Of a stretch of 64,000 bases of DNA, positions 37,052-46,348 are shown one piece after another. The stretch is taken from NCBI RefSeq assembly GCF_011299095.1, contig NZ_CP049889.1, forward strand, positions 532,501 through 596,500, in the 5' to 3' direction. Below the pieces are notes generated by a model. It did no database searches and was not told the origin of the DNA. It was given only the letters and a program-made list of their open reading frames with translations. The stretch's first letter is position 1, and each line of letters begins with the position of its first letter. The translations under genes and the position numbers were made by a program. This DNA is from Jeotgalibaca porci (GTDB taxonomy: Bacteria; Bacillota; Bacilli; Lactobacillales; Aerococcaceae).

Positions 37052-37097
37052 AAAACATTTCAAAAGCTTTTTTTGCCTGGAGCTTTTGAAATGTTTT
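37052..37097. terminator. Long hairpin between hit and pepF
   Basis: Perfect 17-bp arms (37052-37068 and 37081-37097) around a 12-base loop, with A/T runs at both sides. Placed 14 bases past the hit stop; acts as its terminator on the minus strand. Confidence 0.8.
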
Positions 37098-37111
37098 TTG
37101 TTTGTTCATAT

Positions 37112-37534
37112 TTAGTTCATATGGCTACGAATCGCTTCGGCAAGTGCTTCGTATTCTTCATTTGATAAAAATGTTTTTTCTGGGTTCATTGCAAATGGTG
37201 CATTCCACTCGAATTCGTCTTTGTATTTTGGTACAAGGTGGAAATGCAGATGGTGACCGGAATCGCCGTAAGCACCGTAATTTACTTTGTCTGGGCTAAA
37301 AGCAGCATGTTGTGCTTTTGCTACTTTCGCAACATCGGCAAAGAAGGCGTTACGCTGATCGTCAGATAAAGCTGTCAATTCACTTACGTGGTGTTTTGAA
37401 GCAACAATCACGCGTCCTTTGTGGCTTTGTTCTTTAAAGATGTAGACCTTTGTTTCGTCCAATTCGATACATGGGTATCCAAAGGCTGCTAATAGGTCTC
37501 CACCCATACAGTATGCACAATCTTGAATATTCAT
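37112..37534 (-). CDS. HIT family nucleotide hydrolase
   Basis: Histidine-triad protein of 140 residues. The triad GHHLHFHLVP is present near residues 94-103, preceded by GRVIVASKHHVSELTAL and GAYGDSGHH. An N-terminal CAYC pair (residues 6 and 9) may bind metal or form a disulfide. HIT enzymes hydrolyse nucleoside phosphoramidates or dinucleotides such as Ap4A; the exact substrate is unknown. Between coiA and pepF, minus strand, own ribosome site AGGAGG. Confidence 0.9.
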   Translation of the reverse strand: MNIQDCAYCMGGDLLAAFGYPCIELDETKVYIFKEQSHKGRVIVASKHHVSELTALSDDQRNAFFADVAKVAKAQHAAFSPDKVNYGAYGDSGHHLHFHLVPKYKDEFEWNAPFAMNPEKTFLSNEEYEALAEAIRSHMN

Positions 37535-37593
37535 TTTTATTCCTCCTAATCATTTGCTTCATTTAATACTATTATAACATCAAAAAAATCGAG

Positions 37594-38616
37594 TCAGTAT
37601 TCTTTGGTTTGAACTTGCCACCTTTTCTCACCGAGTCTTTTCAACACTTTCGCTCGTTCCAGCTCTGCGATAAATTCCAGAAGCGGTTCTAGTGGCTCAT
37701 GGAGGTAAAGTGCATCATATTGGGGTATCGCCTGACTAAAGGCTTTTAGGTCCTGGACAGTTATGGATTTCCTAAACTTCGCCAGTAGCTGGTACCGCCA
37801 TATATAGCTTGGTTGACAGAACTCTAACGTCTTGGAAGGTGTCGTAAAGATATAGTTCGGTAATGAATGGACGGTGTGCCCTCCTAAATAGATATCCAGT
37901 AAAAAGTCACGGTGGACGGCATCTTTTCGTTTTAGTAAAAGTAAGTGATTCTGATAAGTCATTGCCGCTTTTTTTCGTGGATAATTGGGTTGCGGCTTAT
38001 TAAAGAGTGTCTCAAATGAAGGGAAGTCCAAATCACTTAAAATGATGGAAAATTGCTTTTTTTGCAGACGGTTACGGGTATCGAAGTGTAAATCGTGATA
38101 CATGTGCAGAGTATTTTGATTGCTGTCGAGGCAAATAAGCGTATTATTTTTCTGCCTGAAAGCAGCGATGCGTTCTGTATAAGTGGTGGGAACATAATCC
38201 ATTCCACAAATCCAGTAGACTTCATAACCTTTACTCATGTACCCATCCGTACGTTCTTTCAAACGGGCAAACGGAATCGAACTGCATTGGTACTCAAGGG
38301 CAATCCTCCGATTTTGGTAAGTCACCAATAAATCGGGGCGCTGCTTCAATTCAGGCAGCCAGGCTTCCATTTCAACGGGAATATTTAGTTTGGTAAGCCA
38401 CTCAAAGAGGCGCTGTTTTCCTAAAAGATGCTGGGGCGTTTCCCCTTCGGAAAATTGGTGGCATTCGGCACCTGCATAATGGGCAAAATGTGCCATTATT
38501 TTAGGTCCCTTTTTCAAAAATACGGGTTTGTTGCACCCTGGACAACTCACGGGAATGGTTCGGGTGTAGTCAGAGGCACTAATTCTTTCATTCATTTGTG
38601 TCAAAGCAAAAAACAT
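37594..38616 (-). CDS. coiA: Competence protein CoiA
   Basis: Protein needed for recombination of incoming single-stranded DNA in transformable streptococci. The 340 residues show an N-terminal zinc-binding region (SCPGCNKPVFLKKG, then HFAHYAGAECHQFSEGETPQHLLGKQRLFEWL) and a PD-(D/E)xK nuclease-like core (RPDLLV, then ALEYQCSSI). AAAGGAGG precedes the ATG. I looked for the ComX box (TACGAATA) upstream and did not find one. With mecA nearby this suggests a retained competence set, but no other uptake genes are in the window. Confidence 0.88.
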   Translation of the reverse strand: MFFALTQMNERISASDYTRTIPVSCPGCNKPVFLKKGPKIMAHFAHYAGAECHQFSEGETPQHLLGKQRLFEWLTKLNIPVEMEAWLPELKQRPDLLVTYQNRRIALEYQCSSIPFARLKERTDGYMSKGYEVYWICGMDYVPTTYTERIAAFRQKNNTLICLDSNQNTLHMYHDLHFDTRNRLQKKQFSIILSDLDFPSFETLFNKPQPNYPRKKAAMTYQNHLLLLKRKDAVHRDFLLDIYLGGHTVHSLPNYIFTTPSKTLEFCQPSYIWRYQLLAKFRKSITVQDLKAFSQAIPQYDALYLHEPLEPLLEFIAELERAKVLKRLGEKRWQVQTKEY

Positions 38617-38712
38617 CTTATTAACCTCCTTTTATCTCTCTGTATATAGATAAGCAAAAAAAGGCGAAAAGCTTTTTTGGCAGGTGATTTTTAAGATGTT
38701 TCTTAGAATTGG

Positions 38713-39093
38713 CTAGTTTGGTTCGCCCAACGAAACTGGATATTTGTCCAAGTTTTTCATTAAGTAGACGCTCTGATCAGGCGAATAGTAGTAAAAATTA
38801 TCGTCTTTACTGAGTACAATGAGTTGGTTTTCTTGTTCTGATTTGATGAGATAAGCTTCGTCGGTGTCAGTTGAAATATAAGTTCCCTCATCTACTAAAT
38901 TCGAATTTTCGTAAACTTCATAGGTCCCGTCTTGGAAGAAAGAAAGCATATAGATGTCCGGCGGCATGGTTTCAGATTGGTAAGAGCCAATTAGTTTGGG
39001 TTGAGGATCTGATGATATTTTCAACAACGTAATACTCAAAATAACAACTACTACAGAAAGAACAAGGATGATGACATCCACTTTCTTTTTCAC
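38713..39093 (-). CDS. Membrane-anchored small protein, hypothetical
   Basis: 126-residue protein that I do not recognise. It starts MKKKVDVIILVLSVVVVILSITLL, one membrane helix at about 6-25 with positive residues before it and no lipobox cysteine, so an N-in anchor is likely. The external part (about 27-126) looks like a small beta domain: LIGSYQSE, YMLSFFQDGTYEVYENSNLVDEGTYIS, LIVLSKDDNFYYYSPD. That pattern resembles lipocalin-like or DUF-type extracellular beta sheets in Firmicutes, but this is weak. It stands between coiA and the family B repeat array. Confidence 0.7.
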   Translation of the reverse strand: MKKKVDVIILVLSVVVVILSITLLKISSDPQPKLIGSYQSETMPPDIYMLSFFQDGTYEVYENSNLVDEGTYISTDTDEAYLIKSEQENQLIVLSKDDNFYYYSPDQSVYLMKNLDKYPVSLGEPN

Positions 39094-39189
39094 AGAACGA
39101 CCCCTTTTCGAATTTGGTGAATATTTACCTCTATTATATAGAAGAAAGGCTATTTAAAGTAGGATTGAACGAAGAAATTTTGGATGAAT

Positions 39190-39450
39190 CGTGCCCGTTA
39201 CACCGGCATTCGTTGGTTTATAAATTCTTGTACGCCGGTTTAAATGACTTTTTACCGGCGTACAGGGATTTCGAATTCTTTGTATGCCGGTAGTTTGTCA
39301 CTTTTACCGGCTTACAGGTGGTTCCAAATTCCTGTATGCCGGTAGTTTGTCACTTTTACCGGCTTACAGGTGGTTCCAAATTCCTGTATGCCGGTAGTTT
39401 GTCACTTTTACCGGCTTACAGGTGGTTCCAAATTCCTGTATGCCGGTCTC
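39190..39450. repeat. Family B tandem palindrome, 52-bp unit, about 5 copies
   Basis: TGTA(T/C)GCCGG starts at 39229, 39281, 39333, 39385 and 39437, always 52 bases apart, with a degenerate copy before 39229. Each unit pairs TGTAnGCCGGTAA-like and TTACCGGCnTACA-like arms around a 10-12-base loop. The three central copies are almost identical; the first differs in loop and arm, with both arms changed together (tacgccgg/ccggcgta). A 119-codon open frame here is made of repeats. Confidence 0.85.
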
Positions 39451-39463
39451 TCTGGCATCAACG

Positions 39464-39501
39464 TACAAAAAAACGAGTCAGCTACAATGAGCTAACTCGT
39501 T
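39464..39501 (-). terminator. mecA terminator
   Basis: AACGAGTnAGCT (39472-39483) pairs with AGCTnACTCGTT (39490-39501), followed by seven T on the minus strand, ending 6 bases before the mecA stop. Confidence 0.88.
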
Positions 39502-39506
39502 ACATG

Positions 39507-40163
39507 TTATTTGAAATAGTGACGTGCACTTTCCAAGGCATCTTGATTCATAATCAACTGACCATATTCTCCAAGAACTTCGGGCGTGGTATTTGCTTCT
39601 TCGCCGAATTCAAGGATTATAGCGATTTGATTGTCGAGATTCGTATCAACCATTTCATCAATGAAAAATTCGATTGATAAATAATACGCTCCTTCGTAAT
39701 GATACAAGGATGTGTGGCCGCTCTCTAGGTAAAAGCGTTTGGATGCTTCGATAAAGTCTTCGAAGTCATTAAACTTGACCATCATGTCAAGAATTCCTAA
39801 ATCATTTTCGATTAAGTGTGGTTCAGTTTTATTTTCATTCATAGTTTCAGTATGTTGGCTCATAATATCCAGTATATGTTCTGCTGGATCGAACCCCTCT
39901 TCATCAAAATTTTCCATATCATCAGCGTCACCTTTGCTTATAAATAATTCAAGGCCGCTTCCTTTTGGCAGCACTTGGAAAGTGATGGCATCTGTTTCCA
40001 GAAATTGATTCTCAACATCCACTTCTTCCAAAATACTATAAAAGAAGCTTTCGATTTGTTTTTGATTCCCGAGTAAATCTAAGAACGTTATCCCTCTCTC
40101 TTCAAGGTCAGAACTTTCAATTACCACACGAATCGTATTCTCGTTAATGTTTTCCATTTCCAT
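39507..40163 (-). CDS. mecA: Adaptor protein MecA
   Basis: Adaptor of 218 residues that targets proteins such as ComK or ComX to ClpCP. The N-terminal substrate domain starts MENINENTIRVVIESSDLEERGITFLDLLG, an acidic linker follows (about 78-115), and the C-terminal ClpC-binding domain ends YLSIEFFIDEM...LGEYGQLIM. The start is ATG 40163 with AGAGG 9 bases upstream, with an ATG two codons later as alternative. It follows spx by about 160 bases of non-coding DNA. The pairing of mecA next to spx is seen across Lactobacillales and Bacillus. Confidence 0.94.
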   Translation of the reverse strand: MEMENINENTIRVVIESSDLEERGITFLDLLGNQKQIESFFYSILEEVDVENQFLETDAITFQVLPKGSGLELFISKGDADDMENFDEEGFDPAEHILDIMSQHTETMNENKTEPHLIENDLGILDMMVKFNDFEDFIEASKRFYLESGHTSLYHYEGAYYLSIEFFIDEMVDTNLDNQIAIILEFGEEANTTPEVLGEYGQLIMNQDALESARHYFK

Positions 40164-40280
40164 GATGCTACACCTCTTTTCTGTACTATCATTGTAACAG
40201 GGTGACTGCTATAAGGCCATTCATCCGTTTCTAGATTATACCGCATCTACTATACGTTTGCAATGCGACGAAATGCGTAC

Positions 40281-40310
40281 AAAAAAGCATGCCTATTCAG
40301 ACATGCTTTA
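40281..40310 (-). terminator. spx terminator
   Basis: AGCATGnCT pairs with AGnCATGCT around ATTC, with an A-run at 40281-40286 giving a T-run on the minus strand; about 17 bases past the spx stop. Confidence 0.85.
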
Positions 40311-40326
40311 GATAAAGTGAGCGATA

Positions 40327-40728
40327 TTAATAGAAGTTAGCAAGCTCTTGGGCTTTTTTAAGCTCAATTGCACGTACTTCTCTAGGTAGGAAGCGACGAA
40401 TTTCATCTTCGTTGTATCCCACTTGAAGTCTCTTGTCATCTAAAATAATTGGACGACGTAAAAGACCAGGATTTTCTTGAATGAGCGTGAATAAGTTGTT
40501 CAATGGTAAATCATCGAGATCCACATTCATTTCTTGGAATGCTTTTGATCGTGTGGAGATGATTTCCTCTGTACCTTCTTCAGTCATTTTCAGAATTTCT
40601 TTAATCTCGATCCGAGATAAAGGTTCTGAGAAAATGTTGCGTTCCGTGTAAGGAATATTATTTTCTTCCAGCCACGCCCGCGCTTTACGGCAAGAAGTAC
40701 AGCTTGGTGAAGTATATAGAGTAACCAT
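40327..40728 (-). CDS. spx: Transcriptional regulator Spx
   Basis: ArsC-like regulator of 133 residues that binds the RNA polymerase alpha C-terminal domain and reprograms transcription under disulfide and heat stress. The redox switch CTSC (Cys10, Cys13) is intact, followed by [19 protein letters not shown] and the interface region with [23 protein letters not shown]. The protein is normally destroyed by ClpXP with SpxH, whose gene is also in the window. A -10 TATAAT lies at 40796-40791 (minus), with a weak -35. A second spx paralogue elsewhere would be usual. Confidence 0.95.
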   Translation of the reverse strand: MVTLYTSPSCTSCRKARAWLEENNIPYTERNIFSEPLSRIEIKEILKMTEEGTEEIISTRSKAFQEMNVDLDDLPLNNLFTLIQENPGLLRRPIILDDKRLQVGYNEDEIRRFLPREVRAIELKKAQELANFY

Positions 40729-40847
40729 AAATGGATCTCTCCTTTCCTGTAAGCGATTGTTCTTCTTAATAAATGTATCTTATAGAGTCTATTATACAGG
40801 ATAAAGTTATTCTTGGCTACCCCTTTTTTAACATTTATTCATAATGT

Positions 40848-40865
40848 TGCCACAATCTGTTCACT
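40848..40865 (-). promoter_or_regulatory. Candidate operator motif upstream of spx
   Basis: Minus-strand AGTGAACAGATTGTGGCA, a GTG direct repeat at 11-base period about 120 bases before spx. A similar stretch lies before spxH (34124-34140) and the motif resembles those before nox and the PPOX-like gene. Pattern only. Confidence 0.3.
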
Positions 40866-41056
40866 GTTAGCTCTTTTAAAAAACATTGATTTCGTTGTTA
40901 AATCAACGTTTAACCGTATTTTAACCTTTCTTTTCAAGACCCTTATTTAGATTAATTATAAATAAAGAGAGGAAAGTTTGTGATTTTTTTTTATGGTGTC
41001 ACGAACTTTAAAAATACGCTATAATAGGAGAGAAGATTATAGGAGTGTGATTTTAG

Positions 41057-42040
<984 letters not shown>

Positions 42041-42052
42041 TAAGAATATGTT

Positions 42053-42090
42053 AAAAGGCAACTCCTGAAGTTAGAGGAGTTGCCTTTTTT
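42053..42090 (+). terminator. trpS terminator
   Basis: Perfect 14-bp stem (42053-42066 with 42074-42087) around a 7-base loop, followed by TTTT, 12 bases after the stop. Confidence 0.92.
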
Positions 42091-42218
42091 GTGTGATTTT
42101 TTGGGAAGCGGTTGATGAACTGGCCAGCATTACACATTTTTTACTTCCGCTACTGATTCTATTACCGTGGCCCCAACAAGCAATATTACTGCCTAATTCC
42201 CTTAGTCCTGGCGGAGCC

Positions 42219-42382
42219 GGCCTACTCAACAATCTGAGTGAGCCATTTACAGCAAAAGAGCCTACTCAAACGTAAATTCCAATCTGAGTGAGCCATTCAC
42301 AGCAAAAGAGCCTACTCAAACGTAAATTCCGATCTGAGTGAGCCATTTACAGCAAAAGAGCCTACTCAACAACCTGAGTGAG
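42219..42382. repeat. Family A array, four units (40-50 bp)
   Basis: CCTACTCAA begins at 42221, 42261, 42311 and 42361. The two middle units are 50 bases long and nearly identical. The first and last lack about ten bases of the loop (CAACAATCTG or CAACAACCTG instead of CAAACGTAAATTCC...), so the core arms actca...tgagt are kept while the loop is deleted. The rest of the 433-base gap holds terminators only. Confidence 0.8.
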
Positions 42383-42412
42383 CCATCCACCCTCCAACCT
42401 AACCACCCACAC

Positions 42413-42452
42413 AAAAAAAGAAACCGGGGCAGTAGCGTCCCGATTTCTTTTT
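42413..42452 (-). terminator. yjbQ terminator
   Basis: AAAGAAA-CGGG pairs with CCCG-TTTCTTT around a short loop, with a T-run on the minus strand. About 20 bases past the yjbQ stop. Confidence 0.82.
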
Positions 42453-42473
42453 TGAAATTCCATTTTCCCTTTA

Positions 42474-42881
42474 TTAGCCTTCTATTAGCTTCACATAAAA
42501 AGTACGATGACGGGGACCATCAAATTCTGCGAAATAAACACTTTGCCACGTTCCCAGAATCAATTTTTCGTTTGCCAGAATTAACATTTCGCTAGCACCC
42601 ACAACTGAAGACTTCATATGTCCGTCAGAATTACCTTCCATATGGACATAATCAGCGCGATGTGGAAAGGTTTCATTCAGTCCCAATTTCAAATCAACTT
42701 TCACGTCGGGATCCGCATTCTCATTAATCGTAATTGCCGCAGTCGTATGTGGACAATATACCAAGACGATCCCATCACTGACACCACTATCACGAATGGC
42801 TTCATTTAAATAGTGATCCAGATTCGTGAAAGATTGCTTTTGATGTGTTTCGATTTGAAACTTAAATAAATTGTTTGCCAT
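42474..42881 (-). CDS. YjbQ family protein (secondary thiamine-phosphate synthase-like)
   Basis: UPF0047/YjbQ protein of 135 residues. The conserved CPHTTAAITINENADPDVKVDL block (about 44-65) and GNSDGHMKSSVVG with the metal-binding histidines are present, and the ending GTWQSVYFAEFDGPRHR is typical. Members show weak thiamine-phosphate synthase activity in vitro but the true role is unsettled. ATG 42881 is 9 bases after AGGAG; a TTG three codons earlier is less likely. Co-directional with, and 12 bases after, lplA, so an operon MBL-lplA-yjbQ is likely. Confidence 0.88.
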   Translation of the reverse strand: MANNLFKFQIETHQKQSFTNLDHYLNEAIRDSGVSDGIVLVYCPHTTAAITINENADPDVKVDLKLGLNETFPHRADYVHMEGNSDGHMKSSVVGASEMLILANEKLILGTWQSVYFAEFDGPRHRTFYVKLIEG

Positions 42882-42893
42882 TTTAACCAACTC

Positions 42894-43907
42894 CTATTCA
42901 GCGAAAAGAGAGTCAACCAGTTCTTCAGCAGTTATCGCACCAAAATATTTCTTCAAGTCAATCGTTTCAAATTTCTCACGTAAATCCGCTTTGGTATATT
43001 TCGTCCCTACCAACGTTTCTTCTACGTCGGAAATTTCGCCTAAACCAAAGAAGTCACCATGGACTTTTGCTTCCACAATTTCCCCTGCTTTAATATTGAA
43101 CAAGAAATCAATCGTTCCAATTGGGAAACGACGGCGGATTTCGATACCGTATTTAGGCGATTTACCGTAATTCCAATTCCAGTTGCCAAAATATTCGTCG
43201 CGAATTTCGTATACACGCTTCCAATCTTCTTCCGTTAAATGATACTCTTTCACGTCTTCACGGTTATCCACTTCGAAAATATGTAGAAGCAAGGCATCAC
43301 GGAATTCTTCCGTAGTCATATTTTTATAAGCCTCATCCACAAATGGTTTAATATTCGTGACGCGGCTGCGAACAGACTTAATACCTTTGGATTCAATTTT
43401 ATCTTTCCGTGGTTTCAAAGCGCTGGATACAGCATCCAAGTCTGAATCAAACAAAATTGTTCCATGGGCAGTCATACGGCCATTTGTCGCATACATCGCA
43501 TTTCCGGAAAATTTTTGATCTCCGATTGTTAAGTCGTTACGCCCTTTCAAAGCGGCGTCTTTAACACCCGCTTTATGCAAGAACTCAATAACTGGTTCTG
43601 TAAATTTCGCAAAATCACGGAAAGAGTTCCCGTCATCTTCGGTAATAAAACAGAATGAAAAGTTGCCTAAGTCGTGATAAACCGCACCGCCGCCGGACAT
43701 CCGTCTCACAATGTGGATGTTATTTTCTTCCACATATGCTTGATTAATTTCTTCGATTGTATTTTGATTTCGTCCTATGATAATAGATGGCTCGTTAATA
43801 TAAAATAGCAAAATAGGCTCATCCAAATTTTTCTCTTTTAATAAATACGTTTCCAAGGCAATATTTACACTTGGGTCAAGATGGTTTTGATTATCAACAA
43901 AATACAT
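42894..43907 (-). CDS. lplA: Lipoate-protein ligase A
   Basis: Attaches lipoate, activated with ATP, to E2 and GcvH lipoyl domains. The 337 residues have the catalytic-loop motif RRMSGGGAVYHD (68-79), the early SIIIGRNQNT segment and LTIGDQKFSGNA with the catalytic lysine. The C-terminal accessory domain (about 250-337) is present, so it is the two-domain form that does its own activation. Genes for lipoylated complexes are not in the window. Preceded by the MBL gene by 22 bases. Confidence 0.93.
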   Translation of the reverse strand: MYFVDNQNHLDPSVNIALETYLLKEKNLDEPILLFYINEPSIIIGRNQNTIEEINQAYVEENNIHIVRRMSGGGAVYHDLGNFSFCFITEDDGNSFRDFAKFTEPVIEFLHKAGVKDAALKGRNDLTIGDQKFSGNAMYATNGRMTAHGTILFDSDLDAVSSALKPRKDKIESKGIKSVRSRVTNIKPFVDEAYKNMTTEEFRDALLLHIFEVDNREDVKEYHLTEEDWKRVYEIRDEYFGNWNWNYGKSPKYGIEIRRRFPIGTIDFLFNIKAGEIVEAKVHGDFFGLGEISDVEETLVGTKYTKADLREKFETIDLKKYFGAITAEELVDSLFAE

Positions 43908-43929
43908 ACCGTTTCGTCTCCTCTATCAA

Positions 43930-44655
43930 TTAGATAATAATTTGTAAATCTTTTTCCGCAAGCTGCACAACAACAACATCGCCGGCCGCTTCCTTTGCTT
44001 CTCCCAGCAGTTTCTCCCATTCAACACTTGGAGGTAAATGCGTCAAAATTAACTTTTTCACATTTGCTTCTTTAGCAATGCTTCCCACTTCATAAGAAGT
44101 CATATGCACCTTGTGACCTTCTTGTCCTTGGAAAAAGTTTGTATCAGCTAATAAGACATCCGCATCTTTTGAAAATGAAACAAAATCCGCTAAATAGCCT
44201 GAATCTGCGGTAAATACTAACTTTTTACCCGTTGTAATTTCAATGATTTCAAGTGCATAACACGGAACAGGATGAAGCGTCTTCAAGAATGCAATCCGAA
44301 AAGGACCAATCATAATCGGTTCATTGCCAGTATAATCTACTGCTGTTGTATACGCACTTTCACGGAGTCCGTGCAAATCAGATTCTACATGCCCATAAAT
44401 TGGCAGGGTTTTATCTGGGTCTTTCAGCTGAAAAACATGCTGCAGGACGCCCATATCCGCAATGTGATCGGGATGATAATGGGTCACTATAACCGCATCT
44501 AATTGCTTCGGATCCAGATGTTTTTCTAACGCCAAAACCGCGTTGCTTCCGACATCTATCAACAAATGAAAGGCTTCAGACTCCAACAAATACGCTGTGG
44601 TGCCGACACCTTTCGCAGGATAGCCGCCCATAAATCCCAATACCGTTAACTTCAT
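43930..44655 (-). CDS. MBL-fold metallo-hydrolase (YhfI-like)
   Basis: Metallo-beta-lactamase-fold hydrolase of 241 residues. The zinc motif THYHPDH gives H59, H61, D63 and H64; further ligands are LHPVPCYALE (His), TADSGYL (Asp) and the late LTHLPP (His). The RNase Z-like layout without an exosite fits YhfI-type proteins, which sit next to lplJ in Bacillus as this one sits next to lplA. Substrate unknown; phosphodiester or cyclic-nucleotide hydrolysis is possible. Confidence 0.88.
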   Translation of the reverse strand: MKLTVLGFMGGYPAKGVGTTAYLLESEAFHLLIDVGSNAVLALEKHLDPKQLDAVIVTHYHPDHIADMGVLQHVFQLKDPDKTLPIYGHVESDLHGLRESAYTTAVDYTGNEPIMIGPFRIAFLKTLHPVPCYALEIIEITTGKKLVFTADSGYLADFVSFSKDADVLLADTNFFQGQEGHKVHMTSYEVGSIAKEANVKKLILTHLPPSVEWEKLLGEAKEAAGDVVVVQLAEKDLQIII

Positions 44656-44718
44656 AAAGATACCTCCTCATAACAGGATAACTTGCCTAATAGTAGTATA
44701 ACATTGAAAAGAAAGAAA

Positions 44719-44753
44719 AGAACTTTAGAAATCTCAGCGATTTCTAAAGTTCT
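44719..44753 (-). terminator. Terminator overlapping the PPOX-like gene's stop
   Basis: Perfect 15-bp stem (44719-44733 with 44739-44753) around 5 bases, then TTTTCTTTC on the minus strand. It includes the final codons of the gene. Confidence 0.88.
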
Positions 44754-46165
44754 TGTTGTGCTTTCATATAGGCTAAAGCCTCTCTGGCTAGGCGTTTTCC
44801 TTCGTTGATGGCATTTGGTAGACCATACCCTCTGAAGCCATTTCCGCCCATAAAAATACCTTTGTCATTAATACGTTTTTTATGTATGGTGGTTATTTCA
44901 TTTAATTCATTCCGTTCATTTGCTTCCAGATGGGGAATATTATTTATCCAGCGATAAACTTTTGCGGATTGATACGCGCCTTTAACTTGAAATATTTCAT
45001 TCACTTCTTCATTAATAATATTCAAGAATGCTTCATCTGATAATTGAACAATGGTATCTTCCAGACGACGCCCCACTTCAACTAACATGATATCGTGATC
45101 GGCATCTTTCAAGGACGGCCATTTACGGTTCAACAGTGATGTCTTTGTAATATGGAAGGAACTACGCTTTGGAATAACAAAGCCGTACCCTTCTGGATAA
45201 CGCGTCAACGCACCCTTTTCAAAACGATATAAAATGGTACCCATCGAGGAGACCTGTGCTTGTGGAATTTTAATGCCAATGTCTTCACAATTATTCAATA
45301 AGGGCGCAGATTCTGCAATTGAAAGTGTTGAGATAACCGTTTTTGCCCGTAAGCTCTCGTTATCATTCAAGGTCATCAGAAATACATTTTCATCCATACC
45401 ATAAAGATTAGTCACTTTTTTTCCTGTTAAAACAACATCCGGAATCTTTTCCATAAGTGTTTCAACCAGCACCGCCAGACCGCCTTTCAAGGTGTATTCA
45501 GAGCCTTCACCATCCATATAGTGTGCTAACTCTGCTTCTGTTACATTATAGCGACTGTCCGTATTTTCAAATAAACTAATGAGGTTTTGGTCAAAGAAAG
45601 CAGGTGGACATAGTTCCATCGACCCAAAGATATTCTCCGGAAAGTTAGGGTAAGCAATCATTGTACTAACAGCTTTACAAAAACGATATTCCAAAAATTC
45701 AGAAGTGGTCGTATTTGAATCCATTCCCAGCTTCATATTATTAAAAGAGTGGTTAATTAATACGGATAACTTATCACTTAAGGACAATTCCTTTTCGTGC
45801 ATAATATCGGAAAAATTGATGGGAATTCCGTGGTAACTCGGCTTTTTAGATGTTACAAATTCATTGGTACTGAATCGATCTAGCTTGCCGCCTATACTGT
45901 ACTCTATCTCATCTTCAAGGCCCAATTCCGCTAAGAACGGCCGGATATCTTCACGGCGAATATCAAAACTACTTGCACCCACATCCACAGGACCCACGTC
46001 CGTCTGAACAGTTCGGATGGTACCGCCTATTTGATCGCTCTTTTCAAGTAAAACGAATTCAAATGGCAATCCCTCTGCTTCAATTGCTTTATTTAATTCA
46101 TAAGCTGCGACCAACCCACTTAAACCACTACCCAAAATCGCAATTCTTTTATTTCCACGAAACAC
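44744..46165 (-). CDS. hemY: Protoporphyrinogen/coproporphyrinogen oxidase-like flavoprotein
   Basis: FAD-dependent oxidase of 473 residues in the HemY/PPOX family (amine-oxidase fold). It has the dinucleotide loop ILGSGLSGLVAAYEL (10-24), the second FAD region GGTIRTVQTDVGPVDVGASSF, and the C-terminal FMGGNGFRGYGLPNAINEGKRLA flavin motif. It would oxidise a porphyrinogen in heme synthesis. Most Lactobacillales lack the heme pathway, and no other hem gene is in the window, so the substrate is uncertain and the symbol tentative. The start is GTG 46165 with AGAAGG 7 bases upstream; the frame reaches back to 46207 but without a ribosome site. A GTGAACA...TGTG motif is in its promoter region. Confidence 0.78.
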   Translation of the reverse strand: MFRGNKRIAILGSGLSGLVAAYELNKAIEAEGLPFEFVLLEKSDQIGGTIRTVQTDVGPVDVGASSFDIRREDIRPFLAELGLEDEIEYSIGGKLDRFSTNEFVTSKKPSYHGIPINFSDIMHEKELSLSDKLSVLINHSFNNMKLGMDSNTTTSEFLEYRFCKAVSTMIAYPNFPENIFGSMELCPPAFFDQNLISLFENTDSRYNVTEAELAHYMDGEGSEYTLKGGLAVLVETLMEKIPDVVLTGKKVTNLYGMDENVFLMTLNDNESLRAKTVISTLSIAESAPLLNNCEDIGIKIPQAQVSSMGTILYRFEKGALTRYPEGYGFVIPKRSSFHITKTSLLNRKWPSLKDADHDIMLVEVGRRLEDTIVQLSDEAFLNIINEEVNEIFQVKGAYQSAKVYRWINNIPHLEANERNELNEITTIHKKRINDKGIFMGGNGFRGYGLPNAINEGKRLAREALAYMKAQQEL

Positions 46166-46228
46166 GTTCTCACCTTCTCTCCGAATACTTTTCGACACCT
46201 CTATCATATCCTACTTCACAGAATAAAG

Positions 46229-46247
46229 TAGTGAACAATTTGTGACA
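46229..46247 (-). promoter_or_regulatory. Candidate operator upstream of the PPOX-like gene
   Basis: TAGTGAACAATTTGTGACA (plus-strand reading), a GTGA direct repeat with 11-base period, about 65-80 bases before the GTG start. A possible -35 TTGTCA and -10 TATTCT with 17-base spacing flank it on the minus strand. It matches the motif at the nox promoter in 13 of the core positions by eye. Confidence 0.4.
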
Positions 46248-46311
46248 AATTGCATACGGTAGAATAGTAGGTAGCAGTGAAACCCTCTTTTTAGGTATTA
46301 GAAATTCCCAT

Positions 46312-46345
46312 AGAAAAAGACCGGGAAATAATCCCCGATCCTCTA
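46312..46345 (-). terminator. Terminator of the aldehyde dehydrogenase gene
   Basis: Hairpin with arms around CGGGGA and TTCCCGG, followed by CTTTTT on the minus strand. It is closely similar, flanks included, to the clpE terminator at 22526-22562. Confidence 0.85.
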
Positions 46346-46348
46346 CTG

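Noticed and set aside
38617-38670. ComX (Cin) box before coiA
   Set aside because: No TACGAATA-like octamer with a following T-rich -25 region was found; only a ribosome site and AT-rich sequence.
39318-39677. Open frame through the family B repeats into mecA antisense
   Set aside because: Repeat-derived and overlaps mecA on the opposite strand; no start signal or similarity.
40729-41056. T-box or other riboswitch before trpS
   Set aside because: The TATAAT lies only about 35 bases upstream of the start, no T-box sequence is present, and no terminator/antiterminator pair is seen.
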